NCBI GenBank assembly: GCA_027596075.1
Contig: JADGJC010000139.1
Coordinates: forward strand, 1 to 64,000
Length of the DNA: 64,000 nt
DNA from: Rhizophlyctis rosea
Taxonomy: Eukaryota; Chytridiomycota; Chytridiomycetes; Rhizophlyctidales; Rhizophlyctidaceae
Reading direction: 5' to 3'
Shown here: piece after piece, positions 59,879 to 64,000 of the stretch
Position numbering within the stretch: position 1 is the stretch's first letter
Layout of the letters: the number at the start of each line of letters is the position of its first letter
Position numbers and translations under genes: made by a program
Notes under the pieces: model-generated
Database searches by the model: none
The model's input: only the letters and a program-made list of their open reading frames with translations
What the model was told of the DNA's origin: nothing

Positions 59879-60172
59879 TCATGGACCCAACCCAAACTGC
59901 AAAAGCCCACCCGTCGCATACAAATCCTGCCCCTGCGCGTGACCCTCCCCTCCCTGCTGCTGATGTTGTTTGACTTTGTTCAGATCCGGTGTGACTGGAG
60001 CTTCGGTGAGAGCTTTCTGCTTTTCCTTTTGAGTTGCTGGACCATCGTGGTGAGCGTGCGCGGTGCGGGCGGGCGGGTCGGTTGGGTTCAAAGAGTCGAC
60101 GAAGGTTTGGGGAGTGTCGGTGTCATTGGAGATGGTTTCGAGATAGGTTGTGGTTGGTTGTGCTTCGGACAT
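59879..60172 (-). CDS. Possible small disordered protein
   Basis: Single open frame of 97 aa starting at an ATG (MSEAQPTTTYLETISNDTD). It is rich in Thr, Pro, Gln, His and Gly and contains no known domain. The codons upstream in the same frame encode a hydrophobic run (HLILLLTLLTYSFA) with no ATG, which would look like a signal peptide if an upstream exon supplied the start. Function unknown; it may not be a gene. Confidence 0.35.
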   Translation of the reverse strand: MSEAQPTTTYLETISNDTDTPQTFVDSLNPTDPPARTAHAHHDGPATQKEKQKALTEAPVTPDLNKVKQHQQQGGEGHAQGQDLYATGGLLQFGLGP

Positions 60173-61022
60173 TGCGAACGAGTATGTGAGGAGAGTCAGC
60201 AAGAGGATGAGGTGGCTGTTGAGATGATGGGCGTGCGTTGTATGTGCGTACGGGATGATATGCGAGAGGAGTTCAGTAGGTATCAGTAATTACTTCTTTA
60301 CAGGAATCGAGTTGCCTACCTTTTGATATGCATTCACTTTGTAGTACGAAAGTGACGTTGAAACGAACCTTCTCAATTTGCACAAAGCTTTCGAAAGTCA
60401 ACGGCGCTGAAGCAAATCTGCTTTGGGGCTGGGTACAATTACGCAGGTGCCCAAAACCGTGGACGAAGTCACGAAGGGGTGTGGGGAAGTCAAAACCGGA
60501 CATGGTGAAACATGGAAAGGGGCAAACGAGATGACATCACATACGCGTCAGGTCGTAAACAAACCGTGTGGCGCAGTTAGCCAAGAGAGTTGATGAAACC
60601 ATCACATGGCATGGGCAGTACAGGAATCATGTCAACGCTCCGAGGGTATCATGCTATACAACAGTTTGCTAAGTGTACAACTTTCATCCAACAACAAAAG
60701 GGCCAATGACATCTTGTCAGCTGAGTCATGAAATGATAGTGGTCCGCTCGGGTGAGAAGGGACAGATCTATAAAACCTCCGTATGCATCGCCCTTCTCTC
60801 CTGTCCCACTACAAACTCCGCATTGGTAATATCCAAATGTAAGTATTCGGTCTCATGAAACAAAACCCTTTCCTACGCAGAACTCCTAGAGAACTCACAC
60901 TGTTCACGTTTCCAGCCATCACAACCAAACAACACCGCACCACCAGCCAGTGATTCAATACCAAACCGCAAATCGATCAATCGATTCCTTCCCACCCATC
61001 AAAACAACACAAACCACTCAAA
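60173..61022. other. Region upstream of the small Cys/Ile-rich protein gene
   Basis: About 0.85 kb. A minus-strand open frame (60273-60503, 76 codons) starts with ATG but resembles nothing and I could not splice it to the frame at 60172. No repeats were seen. Confidence 0.35.
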
Positions 61023-61277
61023 ATGGGAGCCGTCTTCTCGTGCCTTGCTGGAATCTGCAATGCTATCGCGAATGGCATCAACACCGTCTTCAGTGCCATT
61101 GCATCATGCTTTATGGGTATGTACTTTCCGCAAACGTTCGGCTAATGACGCGATCACAATTTGCAAATACTGATCATTCCGCGTTTCATATCTGCAACAG
61201 GCCTCGTCAATGCCGTGAGGGAGTGCTTCGTGGGAACGTTCAGGGCAATCGGGAGATGTTTAAGATGTGGAAGATAG
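61023..61277 (+). CDS. Small hydrophobic Gly2 protein, possibly acylated
   Basis: Model: join(61023..61116,61201..61277), 56 aa, phases consistent. The protein starts MGAVFSCLAGICNAIANGIN and continues with spaced Ile, Val and Phe, then ends GRCLRCGR. Gly at position 2 and nearby Cys fit N-myristoylation plus palmitoylation. Many fungal genomes carry similar tiny MG.V.S-type proteins with repeated aliphatic residues and a Cys-rich end; their role is unknown. The intron has good ends (GTATGT..CAACAG). Confidence 0.65.
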
Positions 61278-62066
61278 AACGAGAGGGGACGGGTATGGTG
61301 GGGTAGGCATTGGAAGGGGTAAAAGTGTCGGTGAAAGTTCATCTATGACGGGATCGGTAATGGGCGGAGTGGCTGGAAACACAGATACCACCATTGTATA
61401 TATTGGTTTGCTTGTATGCGAAATACATTGATGTTGTCCATGCTATGTAGTACTTGAGGAGTTGTCAATGATTTTGTGAATTTCTCTCGGTATTGATGGC
61501 ATAAGGGTGCTTTACTCATGCATGCGCATAACTCAGAAGGCTACTGTAGTTCTTCAGCATGCAGACCGAATCGGGGGACTCCTGTGACATGAATCATCGT
61601 CGGCGTGTTCTGAAATCCAGTTGACATGCGCAACGGCATTCGTATGAAACGATAGACCCAAACCATCCGCGCCCGTGCAGCGGGTTGTATTATTGTTTGC
61701 ACGCTGGCGGCATTCAGTAATCTGCACCCGAAGGATGAGAAGTGTCAGTTTGAGAAAATTCAAAGTTAGGAGGTCACTGTGCCTCCCATCAATTCTAGGA
61801 TCAGGTGGTCCCGCAGCAGCCCAATTTTGGCCGACTCCCGAAAGCTGGGTTGACAGTTTCCCAAGTCACAATCTCATTCCCACAGTTACTGCAGTTGCCA
61901 ACAATCGAAACACTTCACTTCACACCTCAGAAATCAATACTATCACTGAAGATATTCTGTCAACTTTAACCTATCAATTTGGGAGTTGGCATTGAAATGT
62001 CGTAAATCGTCCCTCTATCGACCAACTCAGTCAACTCGCCAACCCTGCAAAATCTCCTGCGGACCA
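61278..62066. other. Region upstream of the Clr2-like gene
   Basis: About 0.8 kb with no recognisable gene. The last 250 bases are the likely promoter and leader of the Clr2-like gene. Confidence 0.4.
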
Positions 62067-64000
62067 ATGGAGCGGTATCACAGCGAAAACTTCTTCTCTG
62101 ACGGCATACACAGTGCAGTGGAACAGTACATCCGCACCATCCCGGGTGGGGAGTACTTTTACCAGCGAGCGGACCGGAATAACGGCACCCGTCAACACTG
62201 GTTGTCCCAGCTGGGTCAGGCGTACGGAGTTCTGAGAGAGGTCAGTTTTGGAACCATCTTGGGAGTGAAACTTTTTTAACGCCGGTGTCTGTAGAGAGTC
62301 GCCAATGGCGAGGACGTCAGTCGTGCTATCCTCAGCGAATACGGGAAAGGGTGGCTAACTGGGAAACGTTTCCGCCCATTGGATGATTTTCCAAAGGAGT
62401 ATGTCCTGTATCGACACCATGTAGGTTTCTGGTTGAAACGTCTGCATGCATGGGAAGAGCGCCGAATAGCTAATGCTGCATCTTAGTTTGTGACGGAGAA
62501 GACTCGAAAGGAAGAAGCCAGAGGCGAAGACGTAAGTCCGGGTTCTAAACACGACCAGCACAGGATGGCGTAAGTATGCTATTTTGGCGGACCTGATGCC
62601 ATGGTGATGTTGACGGTCATTTTGTTGGATATCAGGGAAGTTAATGGTCGCTGGTACCGAACAGATCCTTATCTCTATGGGTATGCAACACATATCTCGT
62701 TTCTTGTCTTGCGTGCTCCTGCTGATGGCATTATTGCCGACAGATTTCCCGGACATATCAAGTTCCGCTCGGTGCCCGAGTTTGTGCAACACTCCTTTGG
62801 TTATCCTTGTGCCAGATGAAGCCATACGAGGAACGGTATGAGTGAAAGCAGGCATCCACTTTTGCGTTCATCTAGATTCTCATTCCCTTCCTTAGTGATT
62901 ACCGGGACTGCACTTGCCTATACTGCCCATCCCTTCTCGGCCGAATGGAAAGGTTATACTTGAGCACTACAAGACCAAAGTTCTGGCAAACCTCCAAAGG
63001 ACGCACCAGCGCACCGGCCATCTCCAACATAGCTGAGGCACCGGCTGTCATCTTCCGCGTCGGAGAAATCGTGTGGGTTCCGGTGGCCGTTTCTCTCGAC
63101 GATACCAGCCAGGTGAATGACGGCTCCGAGTTTTGGAAAGCGTACAAGCAGGCGGAGCGGGACGAAGAATATCCTCAGGCAGTCAGCTACAACATCCAAC
63201 AAAGGAAGCTAGACTGTCTCCGGCGGATATTCTATTGGCCTTGCCAGATCAAATCCCGCACAATCAGCCTGATCGTGGAGAGGCGCGACGGCGATCTTCG
63301 TGCCATCATGAATGTGGCAGCTGCAGATATGCCGCATCTTCTGAAGGTGTTGTGACGGGGTTCAACATCCGGTACCAGGTACATCTGTTGGGGACACCGC
63401 AGGGTACGCCAGAATGGAATATCGATCAAGACTGTATACAACCATATCTCGCCTTCCCGAGTACCCATGTCACGGAGCTTCAGTCAAATTTGGTGCGGGT
63501 GCACGAGCGCGCACACGCGGAGGCGGACAATATTTCTAAAACGTACTTTCCCATGGGAAGGTGAGAAGTGTTAAGTGGCCATTTCGTTGATGCGTACTAA
63601 TTTCGTATGAAGATACATGGCCGTACCTGACTACAAGTCCTTCGAGGATAACATGTCTCCCGACCAGACGTTTTCGACAGAAGCGTTGGCTCATTTCTCC
63701 GCCGTAAGCTTCGGGACAGAAATCATACGCGTTGGAGATGTCATTCGTGTGAAAGCCCCTGGTTTTCCGGAGTTGCACGTTCTGAAAATCACTGCAATCA
63801 TCGAAATGGAAGGGAGCATCAAATTTGTGGGAGCACTCTGGACGCGTCAGGTATGTGGACTAAACTTTTTAAAGTCTGCCGACATGCACATCCTGACGGT
63901 CCCTTTCCGCAGACCCAGTTTTGTTTCGAGTATGAGAAGTATGAGACCAAGATGAACGCCTGGGTTCCCATGAATCCTTCAACAAAAAGACATATCATCG
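62067..64000 (+). CDS. Clr2-like heterochromatin silencing protein (5' part, cut by window edge)
   Basis: The gene runs off the right end. Supported first exons: 62067..62240, 62295..62420, 62487..62569, 62636..62680, and one from 62744. Later exon borders are uncertain (roughly 62900-63240, 63350-63560, 63612-63853, from 63913). The first exons read RYHSENFFSDGIHSAVEQYI and LPD-like PLDDFPKEYVLYRHH. Then come the marks of the Clr2 transcription-silencing domain: RTDPYLYG, HIKFRSVPEFVQHSFG and DYRDCTCLYCPSLLGR. FRVGEIVWVPVAV follows, like the conserved start of the Clr2 C-terminal domain. In fission yeast Clr2 is a SHREC subunit that silences heterochromatin with a histone deacetylase and Mit1. 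Start chosen as the first ATG of the frame. Confidence 0.75.

Overview
The window looks like nuclear DNA of an early-diverging fungus. A Chytridiomycota-like, perhaps Spizellomyces-type genome is my best guess; this is inference from gene content and gene structure, not from a database match. Genes are compact, often paired head-to-head, and intron-rich. Introns are mostly 50-80 nt with GT..AG ends, and many exons are very small. Markers pointing to fungi are an APSES (Mbp1-type) DNA-binding domain, a Clr2 silencing protein, a Pof8/LARP7 protein and a MATA-type HMG box. An INTS9-like Integrator subunit and a SERINC protein argue against a typical ascomycete yeast. I found no CRISPR array, no convincing tRNA or rRNA, and no intact transposon.

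Layout. 1-3.4 kb: APSES-GATA fusion regulator (-). 4.7-8.7 kb: UMP1 (-), SDHAF4 (+), GPN2 (-), PAM16 (+). 9.6-10.6 kb: TATA-binding protein (-). 12.5-13.3 kb: damaged-looking coiled-coil gene (-). 14.2-15.4 kb: HMG-box protein (-). 17.6-21 kb: RPS13 (-), MOB1 (+), RPB6 (-). 21.5-25.5 kb: LARP7/Pof8 (-), SEC11 (-), small COX7-like protein (+). 26.4-28.2 kb: small unknown gene (-) head-to-head with exosome MTR3 (+). 28.5-32.5 kb: Myb/SANT protein (-), CDC34-type E2 (-), mitoribosomal protein (-). 32.5-34.5 kb: gene-free block with diverged repeats. 34.5-38.9 kb: VOC/glyoxalase-fold protein (-), INTS9 (-), acidic-tail protein (+). 39.1-45 kb: RAD51 (-) head-to-head with PRP22 (+). 45.5-48.8 kb: F-box protein (-), SERINC (-). 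49.1-54.1 kb: USP48-like deubiquitinase (+). 55.3-57 kb: degenerate cystathionine beta-synthase (+). 57.4-59.3 kb: LTO1 (-) head-to-head with RPS11 (+). 59.9-61.3 kb: two small proteins. 62 kb to the right end: Clr2-like protein (+), cut by the window edge.

The genes are mostly unrelated housekeeping functions: transcription, splicing, RNA decay, ubiquitin, mitochondrial assembly and ribosome. There is no operon-like logic. For the 23 multi-exon genes described as phase-consistent I chained exons by hand, and summed coding length and reading phase agree; this is good internal support but not transcript evidence. The most unusual items are the APSES-GATA fusion, the INTS9 homologue, the CBS paralogue that has lost its PLP-phosphate loops, and the USP48 homologue with an N-terminal PIP box plus C-terminal zinc fingers.
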